Below are positions 11,438 through 25,200 of a DNA stretch of 64,000 nt, piece after piece. The notes beneath the pieces are model-generated. The model was not told the origin of the DNA. It did no database searches and worked only from the letters and a program-made list of their open reading frames with translations. Position 1 is the stretch's first letter, and every line of letters begins with the position of its first letter. Source of the stretch: Spirodela intermedia (lineage: Eukaryota; Streptophyta; Magnoliopsida; Alismatales; Araceae); the NCBI GenBank assembly GCA_902729315.2, contig LR746272.1, forward strand, positions 6,387,827-6,451,826, in the 5' to 3' direction. Position numbers and translations under genes: made by a program.

Positions 11438-12984
11438 CTTGCCTCCGGCGCCGCCGAGATCTCCGTGCCTCGTTGCACCGGTGAGGTATGCTGTCGAGGG
11501 GCCTCTGGAAGAGGCGCCTTATTTAAGGCCGGAGAGGCCCTCCCTTCTCCACGTCTTCGTGGTCGCAGTTCATGCAGGGAAAGGGCAAGGGCGTTAGCTC
11601 CCTCCGCGTGAGGACAGTTTCGACCCCACCCCTCGGGCCATTCCTGTGGCTGTTGTTTGTCGGTACGCGGGAAACTGATTGAGCGGCCCGGGGCTGAGGG
11701 TGGGTAAATGGGTGAGGCTGGCCTTCTTTCGCGCATTGATATAGAGGGTTTGACTTCGTCAGATCTGGGTCTCCTCTGGGCGCCATCCTGCGGTCGCTGG
11801 CATTCGGATTAGCCTGCTTTAGAGGGGCAGGAAGATAGATGGATGGGTTAGTATCCAAGTTGATGGGTCCTCTTTCAAAGGGGTGTCAAAGCGTTGGTGG
11901 GTCGTCGAAGGGGCCTACTTTCTGTCCCCCAAACGGCTTGACGGTAGGAAGATTCGATTAAAGAAAAAAAACCCTTTTTTGTGTATTTAAAATGTGGAAA
12001 ACTAGGTGCATGCACGCTAAACACATGAATCATTAATACTTTTTGCTGAAAATAAATTATAACATAATATGTACATTTTATTTTCTCTTCCAAAAGGGAC
12101 CACGTACGTTCTCTCAAGAAATATAAATTAATTAGTGAATAAATCTACTTGAGAACGTCAAGGAAGAATGTCCCGCAGTGGACATTAGAATATAATCACC
12201 AAGTGAATATTCGTTAGAGTAGTGGTCAATGGCTTTAGATCATGTGACATAACCATGACCAACAAAACAAAGCTTCTTCTATATCGATCATTATACGCAA
12301 AAAAGATACTAATTGAGAAAAAAAATCACCCATCAAGTTAGCCAACTAACCAAGACCAAGTGGTTGATGAATATTGAAAACTATATTGGATTTGCTAGTC
12401 ATTATTAGGGTCAGGCCAATAAGCCAATAATCTTCCATCGGCTTGCCGTCCGTGTGGAAGAGACAAACGGCAGCATTTCTAAAGGAAGAATAGTCTCATT
12501 TAGGAGTGGAATGATTATCTGAGATGATCTAAGAGTATCTCTACTACTAGGCGTTGATTTTCTAGCCAAAGTTACTCAAACTCTCTTCAGTTTCATACTC
12601 CAAATTATCACTTTTAATCCATCCGACCAATCATTATTGTTCTCATAAGGTAACCCATCCATATTATGTCTTGGTGTCGAAGTTCTGATGTCCACGTTAA
12701 AATAGATAAAAGACCATAAGAGCAGCATTCTTACAGCACATAGACACTACGAGTGTAATGAATATTAAATTTAATTACCATAGCCCTCACTATTTTCTAA
12801 ATGAAAATGCCTGAAGAGAAAAGAAAACTACATGATTTTCACTTTCGATGGACAATTGCAAAACCTTTCCTATAACAAGAAATATCCATTTCAGGAGGGG
12901 ACGTTGACATGGCTTCTTGGCTACGCTAAATTCCCAAGAAGTGAAGCTTGAAGAGAACTAATCAGCTTTTAACTCTGTACCATC
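11438..12984. other. Upstream region of the SCPL gene and AT-rich intergenic DNA
   Basis: The first 400 bp are GC-rich and should hold the SCPL 5' leader and promoter. From about 11950 the DNA is AT-rich with no coding signal and no repeat pair that I could delimit. Confidence 0.5.
11517..11528 (-). promoter_or_regulatory. TATA-like element of the SCPL gene
   Basis: The palindrome CCTTAAATAAGG lies about 80 bp upstream of the start codon and contains TTAAATAA. Position and sequence suit a core promoter; there is no other support. Confidence 0.35.
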
Positions 12985-13162
12985 TGGACCTCCACACACT
13001 TCTCATTCGATTTAAGTAAAATTAATCTATGAGAAAATAATTCAAAAAATAATTCCAAATAATTAACTGGTGTTTCCAAGTGGAGACAAGTCGAAAAAAT
13101 TGCAGCCCCTGACCTCTATGATCTCCCTCGCTCTATCCTTATTGCGGCAGAGGGGCTCCACA
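12985..13162 (-). pseudogene. Duplicated fragment of CFM3 (exon 1 end and intron 1 start)
   Basis: This segment matches 6269-6442 at high identity with small indels. It includes the last codons of CFM3 exon 1 and the donor site (sense GATCATAGAG then GTCAGGGGCTG). Nothing else of CFM3 is present. It is fused, with a junction of about 10 bp, to a piece of the SCPL gene. Confidence 0.85.
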
Positions 13163-13172
13163 GTTTGCGATT

Positions 13173-13378
13173 CGTGGGGAAGGGGATGAGACCCAGCTGC
13201 ATGCAGAACTCCGCCTTGCTGCACTTGTTGACCATGAGGTCCAGATTAGGGTTCCCCATCTGGGTCAACGGGGAACGAGAAGCACAGCGTTAATACTGCG
13301 GCCCTCTGCTCTTCGGGAGTCAAAAGTTTCGAGTTTGATGATCCTTTTCTCCGTAAGAAACTTCCGACGAGGCCCATC
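13173..13378 (-). pseudogene. Duplicated fragment of the SCPL gene (exon 3 end, intron 3, exon 4 start)
   Basis: This segment matches 10423-10613. In sense it reads MGNPNLDLMVNKCSKAEF, against MGDPNMDFMINKISKVEF in the intact gene. The relic keeps a GN dipeptide where the intact copy has GD; catalytically normal SCPL proteins usually have GN here. Only this piece of exon is left, so it is non-functional. Confidence 0.85.
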
Positions 13379-13607
13379 ATCATGGAAAGTCAACCTAGCG
13401 AACGCCACCAAACCAAGGTCAACCAAGTGAATGCTCAATCTTCATCACAAATTGCACAAACAGAGCAAAAGTCGTTCCAAATTGGGAAGCATCCAGTAGA
13501 ACGCCACCAAGGCAGGCATTTTGATAATGACTAGTCCTTTGGCCCTAGATATTACAGGCGAATCAAGGTACAAGAAGCACACTTTTTCTTCGGTGGCGGG
13601 TGCTTCT

Positions 13608-13610
<3 letters not shown>

Positions 13611-13641
<31 letters not shown>
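13611..13641. repeat. (GA)n microsatellite
   Basis: A run of about fifteen GA dinucleotides lies just downstream of the first sterol desaturase copy, possibly in its 3' untranslated region (as TC in sense). Confidence 0.9.
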
Positions 13642-13643
<2 letters not shown>

Positions 13644-13692
13644 TAGCTGAAGGATACTCGGCTGGGGAGGGAGGGAGGGAGGGTGAAGGAGG

Positions 13693-16600
13693 TCAGTTGG
13701 CCTTCTTCATGTCCTCTTCAGGGTAACGGAGGGTGCCGAACATCCAGTCCATCCAGATGGTGTAGTGGCCGTAGTTGTGGCGGTACGTCGTGTGGTGTAT
13801 GGTGTGGTACCCAGCGCCCATCACGGGCCACACGTCACCGTGGACACAGTCATGGATATTGGCCGTCCACACGCCCTCGCAGAAGAGGAGGACCATGTGG
13901 GTCATCAACTGGGTCGGCACGAGGAACAGCGCGATCACATGCGGCAACGCCTGCAGTATCCCATCTAGCGGATGGAACGCCAACCCTGTGGAGCAGAAGA
14001 AGAAGAAGAAGAGGAAGAAGAAGAAGATCATCAGCCGGTGTTTACCGATAAATGAAAAAAAATCCATGACTGTCTTGCAATAATGCGAGCCAATGTCGAT
14101 CTCCAAAGTCCAATCCTCTTGCAGATCAGTCGTCCGAGAAGAACCGCCATAAACCCCCTAACTTCTCAGTAAGAGGGTTAATGGGAGGTTAGTGCTGGCC
14201 CAATGGCAAGGTTCTCAGACAACTTCAAATGGACGAAATTTTGATAAAATGTTTCGCAGTGCAACATAGAGACAAGTTCCAGGTGAACGAAAACTTCCTA
14301 ACAAGGTTCGTAGCGCAGTACTACTAGAGGCAAGGCCATATATTTGATGAGAAAAGACATCATCTCAGAAATCATTCAGAAGACAGATGTTTGAAAGAAG
14401 TTCTACTAGACAGCGAAGCATACCAGCAAATGGAGAAAGTGTATTCTGTTTGTTGTAGATGTGATGTGTCGCATGTAGATACTTGTAAAGTGGCTTGATG
14501 TCATGCAACTCTCTATGCATCCAGTATATTCCGAACTCACATATCACTAAATATATAGATATATAGAAAATGTAGAGAACCCAACCGACGTCACTTATGG
14601 CTGAAAAACAACGAGTCCACCCTTTTTGAACCATGTACTCGGATAATGTTGGAAGAACACAGTACAAAGGCATCGCTTTCATTGCAACAAGTATTTGCAG
14701 AAGCATGGCTTTATTTGAAGGGATGGAATCTGCATGAAAAGCAGAAATTCAGACATCAAGCTGAAAGAAGAGATTCAGACAAATGTCGAGACATATTTCT
14801 TCATTGCGTAAGTAACCAAATGTCTAACTGATTGCGTGTGACCAAAGTCCATACTATTACTTTTAGCTAATGATCATTGGGTTGCAGTGCTTTATGCCAA
14901 AGAGATCAGAAAGAAAACATTGTTCTTTGATCCACTGCAAAATCGAACTGCAGTAATGTAAGGATTTGACATAATAACGTAATTTTAAACAGTAAAGGAC
15001 AAAACGAAAGCTATGTGACGGATTCTATACCACATCATCCAAGATGGCCTTCCATAACTTTTCATAGCTCAACCCCCCACCAAAATAATTTTAAAGATGA
15101 AATTTTAGAAGAAAAAAAAATCATGATCCAATGAAAACATGGGATCTCTGAACATCGAAGCTATTATCATACAGAAACCCCTTGTAAGAAAAATCATTGA
15201 CAAGTGAGGAAAAACCTCAATATATGGGCTTGAAGCAGAAAGAAACTGATGAGGAAACACGGAGATGCTACGTTGAGCAAATTAGACCAGACTTTGCTAC
15301 TCATGTGACAACATAGAATGCAGTGCGTGTCTAGATTATGCTAAGATTGTAATCTGAACATGAAAGTGGCTTCAACCATGGAGAAAACTTCATTATAGAA
15401 CAGGAATAATTCCGAGAAACATAACTAAACGATTTCATAGAAAAGAACACCTTATATTAAATGTTTGAAGCACGACAACATTAGTGCAGAAATTTCTTTT
15501 GTCCAAACTGTGCAATTCAAACTTTGGCCTCCAGAAATCGCAACATCCAAATCTTGTTTAATTATGTGAAAATAAAATCTGCAGTCTGTGTTGAACATAA
15601 AATCATACGGGTCACCCAAAAGGTTGGATAAACAGTTTCTAGTCTAATACACGGTCTCATTTGCAAAGAGATGAAAGCCATCAACAAGGCGACATACACC
15701 AAACCATCCAACCAGAAAAATTATGATGCCTGCATCAAATAAACCCTTTTGTTCTAAGTGCATGGGAAAATGAAGAAATTCTATGAAATGATCTGGTGGA
15801 CTAATGAACTGATTCTTTGTTCAGGTATCTACTTTTTATCCCAGTCCTTACATTCTTATCGTCAGAAACCTCAAAATCTGGTGGGTAACTATCTTACAGT
15901 CGCATTATTTGAGATCGAAATTACCACACTATCACAGTGTTCTAGAGAAGGTGGTTCACAAAACCCAGAGAGTATGAATTGAATGACCATTTAAAATTAT
16001 GACGATGTGACACATAAGTAGAGTCAGAGTTCTGGTTTCGGGTAAAACAACACCATTTGCATCCACTGAAAATTATATCTAATATTTCAATAGATGCACA
16101 CAAAACGTAACAGTACCACACCACTTTGACATTCTTGTGGAGTTACTAGAAATTCATTGTTCATGTAATTGTACAGCGTAATGTAATACATTTTCACACG
16201 AGTAATGACTAAAATTTTGATCCTAGAAACGTTAGAAAAGGTCAAAGATAAATTGCATCATTCAATCCATTTCATAACCATAAGAGAGCCTGACTAAATC
16301 GTCAGTTTCTTTTAAAATGCATGCAATTGCTGATTTAGTTTTATGACCTTTACAAATCTCAGAATAATTTGAAGACGACAGTTAAAGACAATGATACTTG
16401 ATTCTTGTATGTACGCAGCATGGTCGAACTTAGTTCAGAGGATAATATAATTAAAATCACGACAAAAATATGCATCCTATGTCATGTTAATTTTATCAAA
16501 AAAGTAATTATATTTAATAATATTCATCAAAGTTAAAATATATGTTGAAAATAAAAACTTTCATCGCTGACTACCGAACATTTTATCCATTTGTTAGCAT

Positions 16601-17496
16601 AAAATGCCTGGATGTACCTTAAACTCATACATTAGCTAAGAGATAATTTTATGTATTCACGAATGTATGGCAACACTGTTAGCCAATGGGTAACAGTAAT
16701 GCATATTATTTCGGTAAATAAGCTCTAGAATATTAAAGAAAAAACTTTCAAATTAGATCGAATTTGCTTTCTGAGCTAAAACGTTAGAGAAAATATACTG
16801 ATATTCAAAGATTCCGAATCTTTAAGAAAAAATCATACAATTTCCCAGATAATAACAGTTTCTCACATTCATTCTTTCACAGAAAATAAATTTCATCGAC
16901 AGATGAGATTTTAAGAAAGAAAGCATCATTGAAGAAGCTTGCAGGCGTTTGCAAGTTGGCGGGTATCCACGACAGATAACTCAAACCATGTTACAAGGAA
17001 AAACAGTAAAATAGAATGTACGGAAAGAAATTATATCCTATGAACTACTGCCGAGGACTGGAAGACAGCACCCAATGCATAACCACTATTAACCAGAAAT
17101 GATAAAAAACGAAAGCGCGGAACAGAAAGATGGTAGGAATCAATGGGAACTTCAGAGAAACGAGTGTTACAGAGATCTACAGAATCGATTGCGACGGTGA
17201 GCTCACAACCACTGGAGATCCGAAATTGGGGTCAAACTTTAATAAAGAGAAACGAAAAGTCTACCTTTTGGAAGGTAGACATTGCGCTTCCAGTGGTAGA
17301 AGTAGAAGCAAAAGAGAAGGCTGGAGCCGAAGTAAAGCAGAACACCGCCGATGTAGTTGCGAAGCCACGACCGCGCAGGCCGCGGAAGAGACTCCCACGC
17401 CCACTCGGGAAGTAGCGTCCCCAGAACAATGCGATCGTACCAGTCCCCCTCCTCCACAAACAGCTGCAGGTAGTCCTCCCCGCGCCGTCCCGCCAT
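13693..17496 (-). CDS. STE1: Delta(7)-sterol-C5(6)-desaturase, copy 1
   Basis: Three exons, 17265-17496, 14424-14729 and 13693-13985, join in phase to give 276 residues. The enzyme introduces the C5 double bond into delta7-sterols in the ER membrane, on the path to campesterol, sitosterol and brassinosteroids. It belongs to the fatty acid hydroxylase superfamily, whose di-iron site is held by histidine boxes, all present: HRELH (149-153), HATHH (163-167) and HTIHH (240-244). Further landmarks are VAMKAMP (92-98), [17 protein letters not shown] (169-185) and [14 protein letters not shown] (250-263). Hydrophobic segments occur near 47-68, 122-146 and 190-216. The C-terminal KKAN lacks the KKXX spacing of a standard retrieval signal. 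Intron 1 is 2.5 kb; its distal half has no counterpart in copy 2. A tandem relative lies at 35665-38549. Confidence 0.93.
14730..17264 (-). other. Intron 1 of sterol desaturase copy 1
   Basis: AT-rich intron with donor AAAAG/GTAGAC and acceptor CATGCAG/ATTCC. About 14790-15770 aligns piecewise with intron 1 of copy 2 (37280-38240). The remaining 15770-17200 is extra sequence of unknown origin without coding content. Confidence 0.75.
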
Positions 17497-17856
17497 GTCT
17501 GCCGCCCGCCCCCTCCGCCGCGGCGGCACCACTAGCCGGCCGAGGAAAATGGAGCTCAGAATGAAGCCGAAGACTATTAAAGAGGACCGGCTTGTCGCAC
17601 CCGTTCGAATATAAAATACCCACAAGCGCCACGTGTCGATCGAACGAAATGATGGCGACAACGCTGCGGCGAGGTGCAGGAAGATTTGTTTTGCATAAAA
17701 ACAGAAAGTTCCTCGGTGACCCCCAGAATTCATATATCGCATAAAGGTTCTGTTATAAATTTTATTTATGCCCCTTTCGCGCCGGATAATGGACGCCCTC
17801 TGCCCTGTAAAGATTCGCTGCCACCCTGTCGCATCGATCTTCTCGACGTGGTTGAT

Positions 17857-17873
17857 TGTCGACCGTCCAATAA
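17857..17873. promoter_or_regulatory. GACCGTCCAATAA motif upstream of sterol desaturase copy 1
   Basis: TGTCGACCGTCCAATAA matches 14 of 17 positions of a motif found three times upstream of copy 2 (38718, 38746, 38775). It contains a CCAAT-like core. A regulatory role is inferred. Confidence 0.3.
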
Positions 17874-17929
17874 TGGGGAGTTTGCAAATCTCCAGGCGAG
17901 CGGGAAGAATCTTCTCAGCCTAGAGTAAT

Positions 17930-20080
17930 TCACGGTTCCCAATCTTATAGGAGTCGTTGGGGATTAAGAACGTCCACAGCGACCAAGTCCTGAGCTTACT
18001 TCGTACACACCAGAATATGCTGGCAAAAGTTTTCCACTTGTTTCCAGATGAACTGGGCTCTTTTAAATCACACTATTAAATTAATGTAATTATAGAGACA
18101 CATTTGAAATTTATATTTATATCATTCTTAACATTAGTATTTTGTGCTTGATATATATTCCTTCCAGCTTGTTGACCGCTCTTGGTTGATCTGACCTTAA
18201 CTGACCGATTCCATCTTGACAAAATTGGATGTGGCTGTTCCAATGACTCTAAGAAGAAAAAATTAGATTACTATTGTGAGGCAAGTGGGTGCAAGCCAAT
18301 GTTGTGTATTGAACCTTGTTGAACATCGTTCTGGAGCTTCAAAGACATTTCAAAATCTCTGATAGGAAGGCACTGAATTAATAGTAAGAAAGGCACTGGA
18401 AAAACCCTTAGAAAAGTAATTCAGTGCCCAAGGGTTATCTCTGATAGAAAGGCACTGAATTAATGCAATCAATCAAATTAGTTTTATTGATTTTTTTTTC
18501 AGAATAACCCTTAGAAAAGCCATGAGTGATTTTGGGATTGATTGCATTACCCATTGTCTCTCCCTTTATTTTTTGAGAAGAGAGTAGACTACATAAGTTT
18601 TATACTAATGGTAAGAAAGACACAATGTAGAGGTAACATGATAATTTCAAATTGACATGACTGTACCATTTACTCATAACACAATCCCTTACTTTCAGCT
18701 TTCAAGATTTTTCTCTTAGCTTAATTGTACAAAGCAAGTCAAAAGTTACTTTCTTTGTGAAGTGATTGATCAAATATTACAGAGAGAACTCATTCTATGT
18801 GAATAAGTCTTCTCTCTTAAATGACTTATGGATTGACTCAGCTAATAGGAAAAAGATGGTAATTTATCACTTCCAGAAATAAATGAACTTGTTTGATAAG
18901 AAGATGCTTTATTTTTAAGGAAAGTGCATACAAAGGTAAGGCAATGTTTCCTATTACGAAATATTTGATTATTTACATTATACTTGATTGCATTTTCACT
19001 ACACTAATCCAAATTTTATAATAGTTTAATTTTAGGGGTTATTTTCTTCTTATTTTCTTTGCACTTCTTTATAGAAGTAATAACGCATATGTGAAAAAAT
19101 GGGGTTAGGGGTGCAGCACTATATGACATATTATGAGTAAGATATGTTTCTCTAGTATCTTGAAACTAGTGTTTGCACACTTAAGTATTGCAATGATATT
19201 TTTGACCTTTCAAAATGTCAAAATCAAGGAAAATCGTCTCTATAGATGAATCAACCTCTTCGATATCTTATGATAGGATTCAAGACTCCATGAACTTATT
19301 TTCATGTTCTTGTTCAAACATTCATGGCTCTTTTCTGAAAGATGTTTTTACACCTCCTGTCATATGAATTAAAATCAAATGAAATAGTGTTGTAAGAGAA
19401 TTTACTGTTGTACTCCTGAACTTGAGTATTTCTAGTAATTGAGCTTACCTAGTTTTGTGAATATAGAAGATATTAGTCAAATGTTAATATTTTTAGTCAT
19501 TGAACTAGGAATTTTAAAAGATGATTATGCACTAACAAGAGTAATGAAAACAAAACATAATCTTCAAAGCATTCAGCAGGCTACATGAATCAAACCACAA
19601 TAATTCTCCATTCTAAATATTGAGAAAGAATTTATGTTGAGATTTGAAAAAGATCAATTCACCTCTTTGGTTCTTCTAGTAACCTCCATCAAATAGATAA
19701 TCTAAACATTTAAACACTTGAAAATTAATTTTTCATGGGTTGCATTTGATTTTGATCATAACTTTTGCAACAAGCTTTTGTATAATTGAGAAAATATTTC
19801 ATACATAAATTGAATATCAAGTTAGCTTATGAAAAATATATTAATACGAACAAGTATAATTTATGTAATTTATCTTATAATTAAGGCTACTCATTCACAC
19901 AAGTAACCTTAATTAGTGTCCAAATAACTTCCCAATCTAAGCTGCACTAGATTGAGAAGGGGAGGTCGAATCGATCAACTTTGAATTTAGACTTTGGTCA
20001 ACTATCTCTAAGATCTCTAATTTTCTCTTCAAATCTTAAGTCCTAAGGTACTCCTAGATTTAAAGATATTAGACTCAAAT
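17930..20080. other. AT-rich gene-free DNA right of sterol desaturase copy 1
   Basis: No coding signal. A short direct repeat (AAAGGCACTGAATTAAT) occurs at about 18366 and 18447. The rest looks like eroded repeat-derived DNA without ends that I can place. Confidence 0.5.
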
Positions 20081-20389
20081 ATTTTTTACATTATTCAGCC
20101 CCCTACCTATGTTCATTCTCCAAGATCAGCCCTATTCATGGGTTCTATTGGATTATACATCCAAATCACAATAACTAATTATTGATTTCGTTTTTTTTAG
20201 AATTTCACCATATAATTCTTAGATTCATAGCTTTACTGAGCAACAACTGATTAAAGGGTTCAGCTGCATTGAGTGTTTAAAATAAATTTAATCACAGATT
20301 TACTATACAAATATTAAGGAAGAATTGACCTAGGGTGACCTCAAGAGGATTTCACTACTTGAAGTACATCTAAAAATTTGATGAAGAGG

Positions 20390-20965
20390 AAGATGTTGTA
20401 AACTTAATTCTGCAATTATTTTCTCTCAATGATGTTAGTTGAATGTGTAAGATATTCTCTCTATGATCTCGTCTAGGAAGATGGCTTGTTGCTTGAAAAT
20501 AGGTTCTTAACTCAATGTCGTCGTGTCATTTGACTGATAGGAAAAACTTCTCAAATTTTCACATAATTTTCTACATAAAGTGCTAGTAATGATCTCATGG
20601 TCGTAGAGGGGTGGGTTAGAGGTAATCAAATAGAGATAATAAGCTATTAGAAAGGTGCTTGATTTCTAAAGAAGTAAAAAAATTAATCCTACCACACTAG
20701 AAATTCAGAAGACAAGAAAGCCAAAATGATATTTTCATTAAACTTTCAAATATATTTTATAATAAATCAATACAACTTACTATTAGGAAACATTATTTAT
20801 ATTCAAAGAGTTGATCTTTTTTATCAAGTCCAATAAATATTTGATATTTTCAAACAGAAATATTAATACATCTCTAAATAGATTGATGATTTGGCATTCA
20901 AAATATTTAAAATATTTTTAAATTCATGCATGATAGAATGAGTGATACAAATTCAGTGAATTAAT
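20390..20965. repeat. Diverged dispersed repeat, copy A
   Basis: Blocks such as GTCATTTGACTGATAGGAA, then ATCAAGTCCAATAAATATTT, then AATACATCTCTAAATAGATT recur in the same order at 34860-35480. They are probably remains of the same transposable-element family; terminal structures are lost. Confidence 0.55.
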
Positions 20966-20999
20966 TCTTTATCAACCTAAAATCATGAAGACATAATAA

Positions 21000-23900
21000 G
21001 TAAAATTTCATACACAAACATATTTTATCTCAAGAATTCTCATTAGTTTGGATTTACTAATTTTTACTTTCTCATTATGACAAAATTTGTAGATATTGAA
21101 AAATTCTGCAAAAATATAAAAAATAATAATTCCACATAGTAGATTTGGGTCGAACCATAGGGAAAGTTTGATGTTATATAAAGCTGAAGTAATTTTCTGA
21201 ACAACACTTGACCCCAAAAAAGAAATCAAGAACAAGAGGGAAATACAATTCAAGAGTTTGTGTAGAATGTTGTAGATCAAAGATGCTGGTGTAAGAGGCA
21301 ACTCTTGTGCAGCTCTATTTGGCTCTAAAATTCTTCTTCTGCTCATGAATCCATGTGTTCCATGCTTTAGCTCCTAAGGGTGTTTCTACTCTTCAACCAT
21401 GTAAAATCCAAACAATGATATGATATGCTACTAGGAGAAAATTTAAGTAAAGCCTGACTTAATAGAAAAAATAAATACAAAAGGAGATAGTGAAAGACAT
21501 ATAAAGCTCAAAAAGATGGAAACACCTTTGCCAACAACTAGGCCACTAGTAGATAATTGAATTTTAGTTAAAAGAAAACTCTAAATGGTATTAATATTGA
21601 GAGAAATACTGGAATTATAGAGAGAATATTGGAATCTTCACAAATTCATTGAAGTCACTAGGTGATAGCAAGATTCATAGAAAATAGTAAATGATTTAAA
21701 TTATAGAGAGAAACCATATGAATCAAAATCTGAGATTCCATCACATAATTGCTTGCATGTCACCCAATAGAAGAGGGAAGATTCTACTACCCAATAGTAA
21801 GTGCTGAAATCTTTGGCACCACTTGACTTGATTTATCTATTTGCTATTGGAAATATGATAGATAATTCCTACATCAAATCATTTGACAACTTCTTCATTG
21901 ACAATTTTTTTCATTTTTAGTTTCAGCCTTTCTTGCATATCTGTACTTTTTTGGTGTTATCCTACATTTAAGTATGACTTCTAAAAATATTCAAACTTAT
22001 CTTTTTAGATGAGCTATAACTTAAACTTTACTTTTTATAATCTTCAAGATGTCTAAAGATAGTTTTCTTGTGCAATAGTTAAAGCAATGATAATTGAGAG
22101 ATTTTCCAAGGAATGCACATATAAGGAATTCAATAGTATCTTGGGTTCAATATTTAGAGGACTTTTGAATGAAGGTAACATTGCTTTGAATTGTAAAAAA
22201 TGGTGAGGCTCAGCCCTAGACTAGTAGTATAGGAGTTGTGTCATGGATATATATTCTACTCAATTTTTATTTATCTCATTATTAATACTTTCATTTATGA
22301 AATGAACTAGGTTTGTTTCTTTTTTTTCTTCTTCTTCTGGATTTTTTGAGCCCTAAAACTATTGATGAAACCTTCCAACATCCAAACATAATATCCACAA
22401 TTTATGTTAGATTTTGTAGTAAAGAAAAATGGTTGACTGAATGATAGGGGTTTGGTTTAGTTTTTGAGGATAATTCATGTCAATAATTAGATAATCTACC
22501 AGAAAATTACAATTATTCACCTTTACAATCACTTCTTCTATCAACCTCAAGATTTTATAGATAAATTGGCTAGGTGAAGGAAATTGTAATGGATTTAGGT
22601 TCTCTTATATCACACTTTTCATAAATTGAGGTGGGTAAAAATTAACAATATCTCATAATGAAGAAGTGCTCACCTTTGAATAATTTCCTTCTTTAAGTAC
22701 ATAATTCCATAAGAAACATAACATGAATAAGACCATGCTTAATTACTTAAAATAAAGGAACATTTATGTGAACTTCTTTAAACCACTTTAACACATCTTC
22801 ATTTTTGAAATTTCAATTCCTTAGGTTTCTATTTTCAAGTCGTAGGTAAAGGAACTTGAGGTTCATACACTTTTGGATTTTTATCATTTTTACTTTATTT
22901 TATTTTCCTTGTAGATTATCAAACAATTTTTCATCATGACCATCATTATCTTCTATTATCAATTGGCTAGGTAGTTTCTCAACTTTATTATTTTGTTAGA
23001 GATTTATGAGGTCCTTTCTACTCTTAGGATTTGAAATGACTTTGGTATTTTCAAATATTGGGCCTTAAGATTAAGCTTGTGGGTTAGGATTTGGTAGAAT
23101 AGGAGATTAACTAAAATCTAGTAGTTAGTGATTTCTAGGGTTAGATATAGGTTGATCTGGAAATTGCCCTATTTCCCTATTAATTGATCTTCAGCTAATT
23201 GGCCCATTTATATTTCTGATTTAGAAAAAAGATTTTTTTGGTCAAATAAACTTGCTAGAGTTTTTTAAAAAATCTAAATTATTGGGTTGAGCCAAATATT
23301 AATAAGTGGGTTGAGCTTATTGATGAATTTGTGATCCCATAGGTTGCAACTGAGGTATTGGGCCTCTAAATTGAACTTTTTATTATGTTGATTTTGAAAG
23401 TAGATTGATAATGTTTAATTTTGTGTATGAAGAAGTTGAGGGACTTAAAGGACTTGGTTATTTTATTGTGATGCTTAATGATCCTTTAATAAAAAATTAG
23501 ATGATTTCTCCAATCCTCATTATAGGTGTTGGTGAATAGGTTATAATTAGGCATCTAGTAATTTTTCGTTCCTTGTACTTGTTCTTGAATAAAAGGAAGA
23601 AATTAGTTTGTAGTTGAATATTCACTTCATGATGATTTGCAATACCACACATGGAATATACTTCACAAGTAGGAGAAGGGTTGAATAATAAGGATTAATT
23701 GTCAATTTATATATATTAAGGGTTAAGACCTGATGTAGCTTCTTAGAAAAATGTCAACATTATCTTGCCAGTTATGTATCTTAATTATGTCTATCTGAAG
23801 ACCAATCTCTTCATATGCCCTAATTTTAGTAAGTTCATTTCCTTTTGATTTCCTTACACATCTTTTGACAACACAATAATGAAGTATAATTGATAGAATT

Positions 23901-25200
23901 CCCACTATTTCATGTAATTGATATATTTCAACCACTATTTACCTATATTCTTTTGTCAATTCCTAAGATAATCCACCTAAGTTTAGTTGTAGATGAGTTT
24001 TATGTCCACTTGAGTGAGAAACTAGTGTATGTCACATTTTGGATGTGACTATGACTGAAGGGTATTTGGGAATTTTGGGGTCTTATCATCATTGCCACAT
24101 ATTTGGAGCACCATTAATACTTGGCCTACTAGTTTTCAGTCACCTTGGTAAAAAATTGTCAATTTGTTTCTTGGATTTTTCATCCTACATCATTTTCTAC
24201 ACTAAAATAGATTATTGTATTTTTAAATAATGTAGTAAAGTAAAGTTTTTGATTTTTGTTTTTAAGTTTTTACTCTCTTATCCAACATGACTATTTCTTC
24301 TTACTTTTCTGCTCCTAAGCTCTCAAAATCATATAAAATTCAATAGACATAGGAGATTATTTTTCTATTGGTTTTTTTTATTCTAGCTTTATAACTTCCA
24401 AAACCCATGTTTACAATAAGTAGGGATCTAACATGCCATCTAAGGATAATTTCTTCAAATCCTTTGCCCCATCAATGCCATGACTTTGGTTCCCCAACAT
24501 AGGGATACAAACATTAGAATCTTCTTGCTCATAGCAGCTAAAGGATGAGTTCTACCTAAAATTTTAAAAATATTTAAAAAATCAATAGAATTTTCAAATA
24601 TCTCATAAGTGTTCTCAAATATCATTCATTGTAAAGTTTTCATAAATATGAACTAGTAGATAAATTTATACTCCATTATGTGGTTCCTTTCATGAATAAC
24701 TTACAATAACTTACAATCTATCTAAAATTTTATTTCTAGATTCACAACTAAGAACATGAACTCATTGGCATCTAACCCACTATTTGACAAAATCCTTCAC
24801 CAGTGATAGACAAAATCTCACTTTGTTGTTCTACAAGTGCATCCTTATTTGCTTCTAATAATCCTTCTATAATAATATCTCATAATTGATAATCTCATTC
24901 AAAAATAAAGATATTTATCTTATTTTAAAATATATATAATTTAGTCTATTAAATGAAGATGGTCTATGGATTAAATTTGTCTTCATCTTATATCATAGTA
25001 TGACAATCATTGGATTTTCTCTTTGGTAATATATAAATAATGTATTATATGTGAGGTATGTCGCATCAAAATTCATGATTTTAAGATACAAATTTATTGA
25101 TTTATTAATGAATTCTCATGTTTAGAGCATGTATTAACATTCATATATATTTTGTATTTCATTTATTTCTCATTAAAAAATATATTTTTAGATACTTGAT
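21000..25200. other. AT-rich repeat-derived DNA without recognisable genes
   Basis: About 4 kb with many stops in all frames. The longest frame (21008-21346, minus) has no recognisable domain. Composition suggests old transposable-element sequence, but I found no reverse transcriptase, transposase or paired termini. Confidence 0.5.

Noticed and set aside
21008-21346. 112-codon minus-strand frame with hydrophobic stretch
   Set aside because: No homology recognised; it lies in repeat-derived AT-rich DNA where such frames occur by chance.
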